Program-made: the position numbers and the translations under genes
Shown here: positions 13,056 to 25,835 of the stretch, in pieces
How the letters are laid out: every line of letters starts with the position of its first letter
How positions within the stretch are numbered: the stretch's first letter is position 1
The notes under the pieces: generated by a model
The model's database searches: none
Seen by the model: the letters and a program-made list of their open reading frames with translations, nothing else
Told to the model about the DNA's origin: nothing
Origin: Chamaecyparis obtusa
Lineage: Eukaryota > Streptophyta > Pinopsida > Cupressales > Cupressaceae
Direction of reading: 5' to 3'
DNA: 64,000 nt
Assembly (NCBI GenBank): GCA_027943335.1
Contig: BSBK01008429.1
Coordinates: forward strand, 248,001-312,000

Positions 13056-14783
13056 TTACTCAAGAGTAGGTTGGGGCATAACCCCAAGCATACCTCTTAG
13101 ATACTCAAATGTATCCTTAGGTAAAGGCTTAGTAAATATATCTGCTATCTGCTCCTTTTTGCTTATGTACTCCAGTCCGACTTCTTTATCTGCAACTTTC
13201 TCTCTTACAACATGATACTTGATCTCTATATGCTTAGTTTTAGAATGTAAAACTGGATTTCTTGACATACTAACTATACTTGTATTGTCACAATGTAGGA
13301 CAATAGGCTCATCAAACTTGATTCCAATGTCCATCAACATCTGCTTCATCCAAATTATCTGATTACAATTGTTTGCTTCTGCTACATATTCTGCTTCTGT
13401 TGTACTCTGTGAGATACAATTTTGCTTTTTTCTCAACCAAGAAACTAATCTTCCTCCAAGAAAAAAGGCTCCACCACTGGTGCTTTTCTCATCATCAATG
13501 TTGCCTCCCCAATTAGCATCAATATATGCACATAGGGTAAAATCATCAGAAGTTTCATACCACAATCCATAGTCCATTATGCCTTTAAGATATCTCAATA
13601 TCCTCTTTACTGCTGCATAATGTGATTCTCTAGGTTCAGCTTGAAATCTTGCTACCATTCCAACTGAATGTTGTATATCTAGTCTAGTGTGTGTCAAGTA
13701 CTCCAATCCACCAATCATGGATCTATATTTCTTTTGCTCAACTATTGGTGTCTCATCTTTACTAGATAGTTTATGTCCTATAACCATAGGTGTTCCAACT
13801 AGTTTACAATTCTCCATACCAAATCTTTTCAAAAAATCATTCAAGTACTTTGTCTGACTTACAAAGATACCATCTTTGTTTTGTGTTATTTGTAATCCCA
13901 AAAAGTATTTCATTTCTCCAATCATACTCACTTCAAATTGTGTCTTCATTTCATCAGCAAATTTGTCACTAGCTTCATCTTCTCCTCCAAAAATAATGTC
14001 ATTAACAAAAATAACCAAAACTAACAATCCATTCTCAATTTCTTTTGTATATAAGTTACTATCAGCTATTCCTTTTGTAAATCCCAACTTTAACAAATAC
14101 TTATCTAATCTAGCATACCAAGTTCTAGGTGCTTACTTTATTCCATACAATGCTTTCTTTAGTTTACATACCATGTCTCCTTCTTGAGTCAAAGGAAAAC
14201 CTTCAGGCTTCTCAATGTAGACTTCTTCTTCTAATTCACCATTCAGAAATGCTCACTTCACATCCATCTGATACACTTTGAATTTCTTAAATGCTGCATA
14301 AGCTAAAAATATTCTTACTGCTTCAAGTTTTTCCACAGGGGCAAAAGTCTCTTCATAGTCAATTCCTTCTTGTTGTGAGTATCCCTTACATACCAATCTT
14401 GCTTTGTTTCTAATTACTTCTCCTTGTTCATTCATCTTGTTCCTGAATACCCATTTAGTTCCAATCACATTTTTGTCTTTAGGTCTAGGGACCAATTCCC
14501 ATGTCTTGTTCTTTTCAATCTGATCTAATTCTTCTTTCATAGCTTTAATCCAATGTTCATCTTCACAAGCTTCATTAGTAGACTTAGGTTCAATTTGAGA
14601 AATCAAACATAAATGTACCTTCTTTCTAGTCATAAATCCTCTCTCCAAACTTCCAATAACTTGTTCAACAAGATGATGTCTTGATATATACCTGTTAGGT
14701 GTCATAGTCACTGATCTTTCTTCAACTGTATATTCTTCTCTAGATTCTTCTCTATTTTCTTCAACATGACTTTCATTCAACAA
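13056..14783 (-). pseudogene. pol: Copia reverse transcriptase and RNase H
   Basis: The minus-strand frame from 14783 carries the copia RT start ([43 protein letters not shown]). Stops near 14250 and 14125 lie in the same frame. The later half (from 14096) has FVNDIIFGG in place of the usual YVDD box, so one of the catalytic Asp pair appears as Asn. RNase H follows with AYIDANWGG, STTEAEYVA and the C-terminal ADIFTKPLP. Copies element RNA into DNA in the cytoplasm in intact relatives. The YVDD change and the stops mark this copy as inactive. Confidence 0.9.
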
Positions 14784-14969
14784 TTCACTGTCAGTCTCAA
14801 AAAATTGTTTAGTAGTTTCAATGTTAGGCTGAGGGTTAGTTCCTTAATCAGATTCATAATCAAGCATTCTTTCCTGAATTTTAAACTTTTCATCAACTTT
14901 TACATTTGCACTGTCAACAATAGTCTTAGTTATCTTATTGTAACATCTATATGCTTTTCTTTTCAAAGA

Positions 14970-15793
14970 CTATCCAAGAAAAATTCCTTCATCACTTCTA
15001 GGATCAAACTTTCCTATATCATCATCTCTTTTAATATAACATTTGCTTCCAAAAATTCTAAAATACTTAATTGAGGGTGCATGTCCAAACCATAATTCAT
15101 AAGGTGTCTTGTCTATGTCTACTCTGATTTGTACTCTATTCATTGTATATACTGTTGTATTCACTACTTCTCTCCAAAATGTCTTTGTCAAATCATCTTC
15201 AAACAACATAGCTGTAGTTGCTTTAGTCACTGATCTGTTCCTTCTTTCTCCAATAACATTTTGTTCAGGTGTTCTAGGGGCTGATAACTGTCTCTTAATA
15301 CCATTTACTTCACAAAAAGTGTTAAACTCTTTAGATGTAAATTCTCCACCTCTATCAGATCTCAAACATTTAATCCTCATTCCTGATTCATTCTCAACTT
15401 TATTCTTCATGACCTTAAACTTATCAAATGCTTTAGATTTTTCTTTCAAAATGCAATCCACATCATTCTTGTAAAATCATTAACAAGAATCATAAAATAA
15501 CTTTCTCCATAGAATCCTCTAGTCCTAGTAGGACTGCTCAAGTCTGTATGAACAATCTCCAACTTTTTTGTAGATGTGAACTTCTTACTAGGAAATGAAC
15601 TCCTTTTCTGCTTAACCATCACACAGTCCTTGCAAATCATGTTATAAGGCTTCATAATCTTAGGTAAATCTCTTACTGCAAGTCTAGAACTTACTTTCAC
15701 AATATTATCAAAGTTTATATGACCGAACCTTCTATGCCATAACCAACTGTCATCAATCTTAGTCATCAAACATGTCATCTCAGTAGGGTTCAA
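14970..15793 (-). pseudogene. pol: Copia GAG-pre-integrase and integrase
   Basis: The frame from 15793 has the zinc-binding pre-integrase motif WHRRFGHI and the first catalytic Asp in HTDLSSPTR. A frameshift at about 15450-15460 leads into a second frame with SDRGGEF (second Asp) and TPEQNVIGERRN (Glu). All three acids of the DDE triad are visible. The end of the frame at 14970 (DPRSDEGIFLG) is the usual junction before the RT. It joins element DNA to the chromosome in intact relatives. Confidence 0.88.
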
Positions 15794-17212
15794 CTAAAAT
15801 ACATTACCTCTGGTTCTAGATCCATTTCCAATTAGATTTCCATCTTTATCCTTTATCACACAAGTTTTCTCAGTAAACCAAACTTGATATCCTTTATCCA
15901 CTAGCTGTCCAACACTCAAAAGATTATGTTTCAATCCATCAACAAAGTAAACATAATCAGTATTAGTCTTTTCATCAAGAGTAATATATCCTATACCTTT
16001 AATCAAACAAGGTGCATTGTTACCAACTCTAACAACTCTTCCATCATAATTTTTAAACTTTATGAACTTTCCTTTATCACCAGTCATATGATGTGAGCAA
16101 CCACTGTCTATAATCCAATCAACTTTCTTTTCAACTGGCAAAACTAAGGCTTTCTCTTCCTTAACATTAGATTCAGAATTTTCTTCCTTAATTGTTACAA
16201 ATCCTATGTCATCAAAGTTATCATTATCACTGTCACTTAAATGTCTTTCAATTTCTGCTTCAATTTCTTCATAATTTTCATAATAACATTCTTTAGATCT
16301 TTTAGGCTTAAAATTGTTTCTATACTTCTTAACTCTCTTAGGACACTCAGATGCAAAATGACCATATTCTTGACATGTCCAACATTTAAAGATTTTCTTA
16401 TCATCTGGTTCTCTTTTCACAAGCAAGGAAATACCTTCTTCAATCTTCTTATCTTCATCAGATTTGGATCTGCCACTACTGGCATATTCTCCATTCACAC
16501 TTGTACTTCTAGACAAAGTAGGTTTGATGCTAAGAGCACTGAATGCTGTCTCCACTCTAGGTAGTTCTCCTGATAATCTCAAATTCATCTCTGCTGCTTC
16601 CAATCTTCCAAGAAGAGTCTCTCTTGAAAAGTTTGTTGTACAAGGTATCACCTATTCAATCATTTGTAGTCTACCTAAATACCGGTGTCAATGTTCTCAA
16701 AATCTTCCATATTACTTCATTCTCTATCTTTTCACCTCCACAAGACTTTATTCCTGCAACAATTTATGACATCTTACCAATATAGCTTCTAACCGATTCA
16801 TCTTCCATCATTCTTATGTCTTCAAATGCACAAATCCAATTATGTAACCTAGCTTTCTTTGCATGTTCATCACCTTCAAAAGTAGAATGTAAAGCTTTCC
16901 AAATATCACGAGATCTAGTTAAACCTTTTACAGGTGACTGTATTCATTTTTCAGAAGTGCTGATAAAAGTGCTTCTCTTGCAAGTATGTTACACATGAAT
17001 AGATTTACCTCATCTTTAGTACTTGTTTCAAGATTGTCTTCTTCAATTATAGTCCTTTCATTCTTTGTAATCAACCAATAACCTAGTCCTAAACACAAGA
17101 GATGTGTCTTCATCTTTTCTTTCCAGCTGTCAAAATTTACTCCATCAAACTTAGGGTTTTCTTTCTTGAAATTCACCATAGATCTCCTTAAGTTGTTACA
17201 CTTTTCTTTCAA
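15794..17212 (-). pseudogene. gag: Copia gag and protease
   Basis: The gag N-terminus begins at 17212 with the copia-type capsid start (PKFDGVNFDSWKEKMKTHL). A TAA at 16928 and a nearby frameshift break it; the downstream capsid text (DIWKALHSTFEGDEHAKK) continues in another frame. From 16651 the frame holds a CCHC zinc knuckle (CWTCQEYGHFASEC, about residues 88-101 of that piece) and the aspartic protease motif WIIDSGCSHHMTG. Gag packages element RNA; the protease cuts the polyprotein. Order and motifs are those of Ty1/copia. Confidence 0.88.
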
Positions 17213-17220
17213 GGACCTGT

Positions 17221-17233
17221 CACTCTGATACCA
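17221..17233 (-). other. Primer-binding site of the copia element
   Basis: The complement reads TGGTATCAGAGTG, two bases inside the 5' LTR; it matches the 3' end of initiator tRNA-Met used by most plant copia elements. Confidence 0.9.
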
Positions 17234-17235
17234 AT

Positions 17236-18445
17236 TGTTAGAAAGTAAAGACCACCAAGATAACTAAGACGGTGGGGGGGGGGGGGGTGAATCAGTTATC
17301 TGATAATTAAACCATTTATCAACTTCAATATCAACTTCATCAGCTTTAAACCATATAATCAATGCAGTAACCAACCATAGAAAGATAATCATACACAATG
17401 ACATAATAACACAAGATATGTCAACTAGGGAACCACTTGATCAAAGAGTAAACCCCGGTGGGAATGATGCCTGCAAAATGATGCACTAATATGAAAGTTC
17501 CTTGTGAAAGGATGGACCCTGTTAGGAGTCTTATGAAATACATTCAGTACATATGAATCTCTGTTAGGAGATTTTGAATCCCTATTAAAAGATTTTAACC
17601 CTATTAGGAGTTATGGAAGACAGAAGGACCCACTGCCCAAACAGCTTCAAGGCAAGATCTTTGAACTCACTGTCCAACAGATCTTAGGATTATTCAACAA
17701 AATAATGTGAAATATGTTACCTCCTTCACACTATGCCAAAACCACACTCTCTACTACACAAGATCACATATCCAAATCTCTATACTTCGCAAGTCTTCCT
17801 TCATCATTGAATTAGCTCTTTTCTTCACTTCATGCATACATTCGCATCACAACTTTCACAATTTCATATCACAACTATTACAATCCCATCACAATAAGGA
17901 AAACATTCCTTCCTTTATACCACACTCAAATAATTACAAATGAGTTGGCATCCAAATACAAAATAATAATTTCAACATGCGACATCAAAATTACATAAAA
18001 CTGTCAGCTTCCACATACAATAACTTTCCAATCATGTGACCTCAAAGTTTGTGCTATGAACCACATCACCACCAATGAGTCTCAAACTTCCCTTTAACTG
18101 TGTAGAATCAGATTCCATGCTTGTTAGGAGATATCCTCCAATTACCAAAAACCACTACTCAGGAACATGCCAGAATACTGCTTCCACCAAAATGCTTATA
18201 ACTTTCATGAATAAAAGAATTTCTTTTTGTGCTCTTAACCATAGGTTAATAACACACCAAATAAAATACCATGAACTGTGCATAACTTAATTTGCAATAT
18301 AAAATGTGCGCAAAACAAAACTGTGCCTACTTCTCTGCTAAACTCCAGAATAACACTGTGTTGACATCAATGACAATCATAACCATGAATGCAACAACCA
18401 CTGCTACAGAATGACTGCCAAAGGCTTCAACATTCATTCCTAACA
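17236..18445 (-). repeat. 5' LTR of the copia element
   Basis: Counterpart of 11477-12681; starts TGTTAGAAAG, ends CCTAACA. Contains a long G run near 17273-17287. Followed by the ATTGA target duplicate and resumption of the transposase exon. Confidence 0.93.
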
Positions 18446-19157
18446 ATTGATACATTTGATAGAGATGAAAATGAAAACTTTGATGATGTCCCTTTGATTT
18501 CTACTAATTACGATCATATCTCAGGATTGGTCAAAATTGGTAAGTATATATATTTCACATTACATGGTACATTGAGCTGCATACATAGATAGATAGATAG
18601 ATCTATAGATTGAACTAAGTAAATTTTAGGATGTCACAGACGTATATATAAATTTATTGTGTAGAAGATGTCTTTGCAGTGATTATTGAGCATGGAAATG
18701 TAGGAGTTGGTTATTATTTATTGCATTGTACTATAGAGAGGATAAAGTAACTTAAACCTAAAGGAAGTGATGGAATGTCATTCCCCATAGGTTTGTATAT
18801 GGTTTACATAAATATATTGAAGTCAATTTGTAAATTTTCAATTTCAACCTTTTAACAAATTTCAAATTGAGTTTGTTTGAATTTATATATTGTTAAAATT
18901 TGTGACCTACAGGTTCAGTTATTTTAGAGGGAACATATTTCAAGAAAATCAAAGTAATTCAGTATGGTATTCACTTTGTTGATTACAAACCAAACAACAA
19001 GGTGTTTCAATATATTCACCTAGTAGTTGTCACATCCATTTGTCTCCATACAATTAAATCTCAACATGGACATCGTAAGTGGACACTAGATAGTGAGGAT
19101 CATGAGAGAATATTACATGTTCTCCATGAAAGGTTTGAACCACTTGAGTTGGTCTAA

Positions 19158-19439
19158 AAAGTATAATATGTATACCTGTTTCTTGTGTTAGGACCTACTT
19201 GATATCTCTGGATTAAATTTCATTATACTTTCTTTATATATTTAAACATACGATGAACTATAATTTTTTGATATATGATGGACCTATTTGATGATTCAGT
19301 GGTTTTAATATATAGAATTTTATATGTATACTTTGATTATTCAATGATTTTTATAGATTGCATGCTAGTTAAAGATTTTATGTATGCTTTGATTATTCAA
19401 TGATTTTAATGATACTTTTTATGATGCTTATGATTTATA
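19158..19439. other. AT-rich spacer after the transposase stop
   Basis: Likely 3' untranslated sequence of the transposase gene. It holds repeated TGATTATTCAATGATTTTA phrases. No open frame of note. Confidence 0.4.
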
Positions 19440-19975
19440 GATCCCCTTAAGACCTCCCCTTAAGACATTAAAAAATGATGAAATTAGTAAGATTACATAC
19501 AACATGTGTTAGTTCTAGAATTAGTTACATGTATTAACTAGTTATTTTTTATCTTATTAATTCTTGATCCCCTTAAGACCTCCCCTTAAGACTGCTTATT
19601 AGTTAAAGATCCCCTTAAGAAACTAAAAAATGATGACATTAGTTAGATTACTTATGACGTGTATTAGTTCTAGAATTAGTTAGAATAGTTATTATCCATT
19701 AGTTACATGTATTAACTAGTTATTTTTTATGATATTAATTCTAGATCCCCTTAAGAACTCCCCTGAAGACCTCCCCTTAAGACACTAAAAAATGATGAAA
19801 CTAGTTAGATTACTTATGATATGTGTTAGTTCTAGAATTAGTTAGAATAGTTATTATCCATTACTTACATGTCTTAACTAGTTTTTTTTATGATATTAAT
19901 TCTAGATCCCCTTTAGACATCCCCTTAAGACCTCCCCTTAAGACACTAAAAAATGATGAAATTAGTTAGATTACT
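19440..19975. repeat. Tandem repeats carrying CCCCTTAAGAC
   Basis: About four units of roughly 160 bp, each with one to three copies of CCCCTTAAGAC followed by AAAAAATGATGA, TTAGTTCTAGAATTAGTTA and ATTAACTAGTTATTTTTTA phrases. Unit starts are near 19440, 19567, 19744 and 19905. The core is the reverse complement of GTCTTAAGGGG found in the large arrays at 22262 and 48558. Confidence 0.8.
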
Positions 19976-20150
19976 TATCATATCTAATCAAATCATATCA
20001 TATAATCATATCATCTAAACAAATTATATATCATCAAATAAAATCATCTAATCAAATCATATATCATCTAATCAAATCAAATCAAATCAAATCAAATCAT
20101 ATTATCTAATCATATCATCTAATCAAATATATGTCTCTAATCAAATATAT
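19976..20150. repeat. ATCAAATCATAT-type low-complexity repeat
   Basis: Degenerate reiteration of ATCATCTAATCAAATC and shorter variants, ending in two copies of ATATATGTCT. No coding capacity. Confidence 0.7.
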
Positions 20151-20423
20151 GTCTTGAATAATAAACTAAAAATATCAAACATATACTAATGACATATATA
20201 ATGAGTCTCAAATAAAAGATATGTGCAACATGTCCTAAACTAGGAAGTCATCTAGGCACATGCAAACAGAGCGATCCTCTGAGAGACTGCCATGACCATC
20301 CTCTAGCTATGAGACAACAATTGATCCCTATGAATATAAATGCATGTATATATAATAATAATAATATAAAATAATTAAAATATTATAAATGCATGTTTAA
20401 ACTTACATATTTTTAAAACTTAC

Positions 20424-22158
20424 TTGACCACTACTAGGTGTCACATCTGCTGAATCTCTCCTTTGAAAAGCATCCGGTGGTTGTAAAGCAGTGACTGACC
20501 CTTGCAATTTAGTACAAGAGTTGGTTATATACATGTGCATAGTATATATATTATGTAAAGTACTTGAAATATATAAATTCATGTGTACACATGCATGCTT
20601 AAACATACATATATCTAAAACTTACCTGAAGATGCTCTGAGCCCACAGTAGAGGTAACATGCTCTGCTAACTGTGCCTGCAAAATATTATACATTGAACA
20701 AACATCAATACACTTGTCTATAATTAATTATTCACTAAAAATCCTAAGAAAAAAGAAAAGAAAATTTTATATGTATTTATGTCTTAAGAGCAGGAGGATC
20801 ATCAGTGCACCGAACCATCATATCATCAACTGAAACTACATCACCCACACCACCTAAGGTCCTGAACCTCTCTAGTAATGAGGAGTGTAGGGGTGACACT
20901 AGCTAGGAGAAGAGTGATGTAGAACCTGAACCATATAAATGCAATAACATATCCATAAATGACCCAACATTAGTGCCAATGTCCACTGACCCAACCCACA
21001 CAACTAATAATTAAAAGTGTCTAGGCCCTCAATGGTCATGCATACATCTCCAACCTTTATACTTGGCTTTACAAATGTAGAGTGATATGTGGGTGCAGAG
21101 CACTCTGCACTATGTTGTGCCTAACTAGTAGATGGTGTGTCCTATGTTAGTGGAACTACATGACCCCGTGCAAGTATAATGAAATCCCTGACTGAATGTA
21201 TTAGGATCATGTGCGTGTCAACAATATGAGAATAGGCCTACAAGAGATCCTCCAAAAAGTTAAGGGTCATATCTAAATGACTATGATGACTCGACAATTC
21301 TCGTATCTCTCCAGGTATAGGAAGACTTGCACCTCTATATGTCTCATCAGTCACACCTGTAGTAGTACTAGACGAAGCCTCAAAAGATGATCTGGCTCTA
21401 CTCGTTATAGTCAAAATGTATCTACCCACTAAATCTAAAGTGATGGATGTGGCTGTAGAAGTAATCTGTCCTATGCTATCCACTACTCCCCTCTAAGAAG
21501 AAATGATGACTCTATCTACAGTAGCAGCCATCATCGGTGCCATTATTAGAGTCCTGTGCCCAACTAGCTATCTACGAGGCTATACAACTTGATCAGCCCT
21601 ATGATACTAATTGTGGTTAGAAACCCTACCATGCCCCTAAACATAATATGCTGGAATATCTAAATAGTTGACCCTGGGTTCCAAACATAAATTAGCATAC
21701 AACTGCTGTGCAAAATATAATGGAATCTGGTCATTATTTGGATAATGACCATGTGCTACAAGAAACTAAGGGTATATCATACATGGGATCTAAGAAATCA
21801 CACATTGTGTGACCTAATATTCCCTCACAATGGCCTTCCCACCATAATGTGGGAAAACCTCTCATTTGATGATTTTCTTGGGGACAAGGCTCTGAACCAT
21901 CGCAAAGGAAACATCACCCGACACCTCGGCCCTCAACTCTCAAAAAATGGTCTCAACTACCTGAAGTGTGAAGGAGGAGTGAGACCTCAATCTAGTAGTC
22001 ATAGCCTCCAAACTAGTCAATATAGTAGCACAAGTATTGCTATATATACCATCTACTGAAGACGTATAGATGGACTCTCTAAGTGGAGCCATCTCTATGT
22101 CAACAATAAGAAAAATGGTCTGCATATCAAGAGTCCGAGGTGCATCATGAGTGTCCAT
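20424..22158 (-). pseudogene. Degenerate second gene of the DNA transposon, function unknown
   Basis: On the minus strand, from ATG at 22158, protein-like text runs through several stops: MDTHDAPRTLDMQTIF, then SSTTTGVTDETYRGASLP around 21330, then ERFRTLGGVGDVVSVDDMM near 20850. Two short 3' exons have good splice sites: 20626-20676 (acceptor GCAG, donor GTAAG) and 20424-20500 (donor GTAAG). Ser/Thr-rich, no recognised domain. It converges on the transposase and lies between the two oppositely oriented arrays, so an accessory DNA-binding protein is a fair guess, as with second genes of other plant transposons, but this is inference. A host gene fragment is the alternative. Confidence 0.4.
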
Positions 22159-22261
22159 CTAGATATATAACATGTGAAAGCTAAGTGTTAATAATTAAGT
22201 ACTTGATTACATATTATAACTACATGTAAAATGGAAACAAATATCTAAATATATAAAATTA

Positions 22262-23659
22262 TAGGTCATATTAGGTCAAGTAAGTGGTCTTATTAGGTCT
22301 TAAGGGTCCTATGATGTACTAATCGGTATTAATAGGTCCTATTATGTCACATAAGTGGTCTTATTAGGTCTTAAGGGTCCTATGATGTACTAATTGGTAC
22401 TAATAGGTCCTATTATGTCACATAAGTGGTCTTATTTAGGTCTTAAGGGTCCTAAGATGAACTAATTGGTATTAATAGGTCCTATTATGTCACATAAGTG
22501 GTCTTATTAGGTCTTAAGGGTCCTAGGATGTACTAATTGGTATTAATAGGTCATATTAGGTCAAGTAAGTGGTCCTAGAGTGTCCTAAGGGGTTGTGGGT
22601 AACATAAGAGCTCATAAGGTATAGATAAGAGTCCTAGAGTGTCTTAAGGGGTCGTGGGTAACATAAGAGGTCATAAGGTAAAGATAAGAGTCCTAGAGTG
22701 TCTTACAAGGTCATGGGTAACATAAGAGCTCCTAAGGTATATATAAGGGTCCTAGAGTGTCTTAAGGGGTCGTAGATAACATAAGAGGTCCTAAGGGGTC
22801 CTAAGGGATCTAGATAAGAGTCCTAGAATGTTAATGGGTCGTAGGTGCAATAGGTGGTCCTAGAGTGTCTCAAGGGCTCGTGGGTAACATAAGAGGTCAT
22901 AAGGTATATATAAGGGTCCTAGAGTGTCTTAAGCGCTCATGGATAACATAAGAGGTCCTTAGGTATAGATAAGATTCCTAGAGTGTCTTAAGGGGTCGTG
23001 GATCACATAAGTGGTCTTATAAGGTCTTAAGGGTCCTAGGATGTACTAATTGGTATTAATAGGTCATATTAGGTTAAGTAAGTAGTGCTATAGTGTCTTA
23101 AGGGGTCGTGGCTAACATAAGAGGTCATAAGGTATAGATAAGGGTCCTAGAGTGTCTTAAGGGGTTGTGGGTAACATGAGAGGTCATAAGGTATAGATAA
23201 GGGTCCTAGAGTGTCTTAAGGGGTCGTGGGTAACATAAGAGATCATAAGGTATAGATAAGGGTCCTAGAGTGTCTTAAGGGGTCATATGTAACATAAGAG
23301 CTCCGCAGGTATAGATAATGGTCCTAGAGTGTCTAAAGGGGTTATGGCTAACATAAGAGGTCCTAAGGCATAGATAAGGGTCCTAGAGTGTCTTAAGGGG
23401 TCGTAGGTAACATAAGAGGTCCTAAGGGGTCCCAAGGGATCCAAATAAGAGTCTTAGAACATTAATGTGTTGTAGGTGCAATAAGTGGTTCTAGAGTGTC
23501 TTAAGGGGTCATGGGCAACATAAGAGGTCATAATTTATAGATAAGGGTCATAGAGTGTCTTAAGGGGTCATGGGTAACATAAGTGGTCCTAGAGTGTCTT
23601 AAGGGGTCGTGGGTAACATAAGTGGTCCTAGAGTGTCTTAAGGGGTCATGGGTAACATA
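22262..23659. repeat. Tandem array with GTCTTAAGGGG core, left part
   Basis: The first 300 bp hold about four units of roughly 72 bp built on GGTCTTATTAGGTCTTAAGG. The rest holds about 60-bp units built on GTCCTAGAGTGTCTTAAG, GGGTCGTGGGTAACATAAG and AGGTCATAAGGTATAGATAA, in more than fifteen copies. It is cut at 23660-23664 by the gypsy insertion and resumes at 48553. Confidence 0.92.
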
Positions 23660-23664
23660 AGATG

Positions 23665-25226
23665 TGATAGGGAGACACCTTAATTCCTCTTGAGTTTCCT
23701 TGAACTCACCTTAGGTATCTCTTAGGACCTCTTAGGGCTTCCTCAATCCACCCCCACTCACTTGGAAAGAACCTATTCTTTCGTGCTTCAAGAAGCTTAT
23801 TATCTTGTCAAGTTCCTACTCTTTGTCTTCAAAAAGAACACTCCTAATCCATGGCTCTCAAGCCCTAACCATTGGTTTTTTTTGTAGGAGGCCAAGGGCT
23901 TCTATCAACTCCATTCTAGACTCCTAACTTGGGTCTTTGATTTCCAAGTTCAATCATTTCTCCATCGCTCCCTAGATTCCTATGTTTTAGGCCTTGTAGC
24001 CTTTTTACCCAAATTAGCCCTCCTAGATTTAAGGAAGTGCAATCCTAGGAAAACTCCTCAAAGGACCCCCAAATAAGTTTTGGTAGTTCATTTATACAAC
24101 TTTAGACCTCAAATATTTTCTTGGTCTTGACCCTCAACTCTGTCTGTACACCTTGTTTCAAATTTACAACTTTTTTCTTGGTTTTAGACCAGTCTTTGGA
24201 GTTTGGCTTCAAAACTTGGAAAAATAACTTCTTGGGAACTCCTCCTAGTTCTTGACTACCTAAACATCATATTTCAACACATCCATGGTCTTCTTGTCTC
24301 ATGAACTCATCCCTCCTACAATTTTTACAATCTTTTACTTAGTCATCCTAGCTGGGCTTCATTCATAGCTCGCCTAGGGAAAGACCCTAAAAATCTTTGC
24401 ATGCACTTGTAGGGCCCAATATTGTGGCATCTTGTAGCACAATGACCCTAGTCTCCATCCCCAAATGGTTGTAAAAAACCTATGGTGGGAAATGGTGCTA
24501 ACTCCACATCTTTGCAACACTCAAAACTGGATAGGAGACTGTACAAACAAAAAGAATTTACAAAATGCTTTGAAATCTAATCTAAAAAGAAAAAAAAGAG
24601 ATTAAAATAAACTAACACATGCTAAAAATTGAATTTGAAAGGTTAGAATCCTAAAAGTAATCAATGCAAGGCCAAAACTATCACTATTTTATCAAGCTTC
24701 TACATTGTTTACAAAAAAACCACTATTTCTCAGTATGCCAGGCCGTACAAAATGACCTCCAACCCTCTAAATTAGGGTTTTATTTTCATATATAATCTTA
24801 TCTCACATTTCTAACTCCTTAGACAACCCTAATCCTTCCTAACACTAAAATCTTTAAGACAAACCCTTGTTGTCAGCAACTTTTGAAAAGTTGCAAATGT
24901 TACAACATTTGCAACATTTTTGCATCTTTTCACATTTTAGGTGTTACAACTCCAATCTAACCTATCTAACCTTAGTTAGACCTCCTAGGGAATCAAAGGA
25001 CCCTAGAAACATTCATAAAATCATTTTTCCACTTGATGACATCATCAAGTATAGTGCATGAATGAAGCTAATTTGGAGTTTTTTGGCCTAGAAATGAGCA
25101 CTAAAAATAGACTCACCCTCATCACACTTGGTCAACATGACCTTATCTATTTACAATGCCCTTCAAGAGGGTCTTACACACCAAAATGGGATAGCCAACC
25201 TTCTTCCTAGGGTTGCTCCTACACCA
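23665..25226 (-). repeat. 3' LTR of the gypsy element
   Basis: Pairs with 46972-48552 over its length. Preceded by target duplicate AGATG. The expected purine tract just inside it is not obvious. Confidence 0.92.
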
Positions 25227-25249
25227 TGCTGCCAAGGCTAAGAACTTAA

Positions 25250-25835
25250 GTCACCTCTGGTGATAGGAGTTTAGGATCAACTCCATGCTTCTTGAATTCA
25301 TTCTCTGCTACCCAAGTAGCTCCAGCTTCTAATTTACCTTGCCACTGAATGAGATGCTCCATTTAGTTTCCCTTCCTTGTCTTTTTCTCCACTCTAGAGT
25401 CCAAATTTTTTACTACTATTGGTTTAGGTGTGTTGGAAATTTGAACATCCTTGATGATGCCTCTACTGTCTGACTATGACTCTGAGTATACTGGTGTAGG
25501 TCCTTTGTACTGTACTAGATCCTGCACATTAAACATGGGAGACATTGCCAAGTCTGATGGAAAGTCTATTTTATAGGCATTTTGGCCATACTTTGCAAGG
25601 ATCTTGCAAGGGCCTATCCTTCTCATTTATAGCTTGGTGGGGATTCTATTTTGCAACCTAGATTTGTTAAGATGTACCATCATAGGATCACCCATAGAAA
25701 ACTGAATGTCTCTCCTTCTTTCATCAACTTTGGCTTTCAGCTTTTGTGTAGTGTTAGCACCTAGAAAAATTTTCATGGGTCTAGCATTTTTCTGCCAGTC
25801 TCTGCAGTTGTTTTCAGGTCTCTGGCTCAAACCCT
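25250..25835 (-). pseudogene. pol: Gypsy integrase C-terminus and chromodomain-like end
   Basis: The minus strand has KAKVDERRRDIQFSMGD and VHLNKSRLQ, the usual integrase C-terminal barrel region, then LAKYGQNAYKIDFPSDL and, nearer 25260-25430, MEHLIQWQGK, ATWVAENEFK and DPKLLSPEV, which fit a plant chromovirus chromodomain. In-frame stops interrupt it. This is the 3' part of the integrase whose 5' part is at 42884-43558; the gag-only element sits between them. The chromodomain would target insertion to heterochromatin in intact relatives. Confidence 0.8.

Larger units (their letters stand above)
11477..18445 (-). mobile_element. Ty1/copia LTR retrotransposon, near full length
   Basis: Two LTRs of 1,205 and 1,210 bp beginning TGTTAGAAAG and ending CCTAACA (plus-strand view) enclose gag, protease, integrase and RT-RNase H in copia order on the minus strand. 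Primer site TGGTATCAGAG is on the minus strand at 17221-17233 and the purine tract is at 12682-12693. Flanking 5-mers ACTGA (11472-11476) and ATTGA (18446-18450) are a target duplication with one change. The host transposase frame reads across the gap (VVTD then TFDRDE). The LTRs look only a few percent different by eye, so this is a fairly young insertion. It has at least one frameshift and several stops, so it is probably not autonomous now. Confidence 0.93.
9010..19157 (+). pseudogene. Transposase gene of the DNA transposon, interrupted and mutated
   Basis: One frame runs from 9010 to about 11040, broken by TGA at 9625, TGA at 10147 and TAG at 10936, then by a one-base frameshift near 11045. 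It continues through likely exons 11263-11476, 18451-18539, 18665-18790 and 18913-19157 (stop TAA), separated by GT..AG introns (donor at 11160, acceptor at 11262; donors at 18540 and 18791; acceptors at 18664 and 18912). The total is about 940 codons. Seen in order: a basic N-terminus, a helix-turn-helix-like stretch (SSQFGFNRKTVSRYVNRR), DFAENY, FYISDD, WSDGCATQFKS, then GHGKGEHD, then a Cys-rich CFCCHC segment. The Asp residues in DFAENY and SDGC are my candidates for the RNase H-like catalytic acids. The protein would cut and move the element in the nucleus. Inactive here. A copia element splits the exon after 11476, and the frame continues after it. Confidence 0.65.

Noticed and set aside
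13369..15474. Plus-strand open frames through the copia element
   Set aside because: Shadows of the minus-strand pol gene.
19440..23659. CRISPR-like array of short repeats
   Set aside because: Units are head-to-tail without constant-length unique spacers, in a plant nuclear context; they are tandem repeats.
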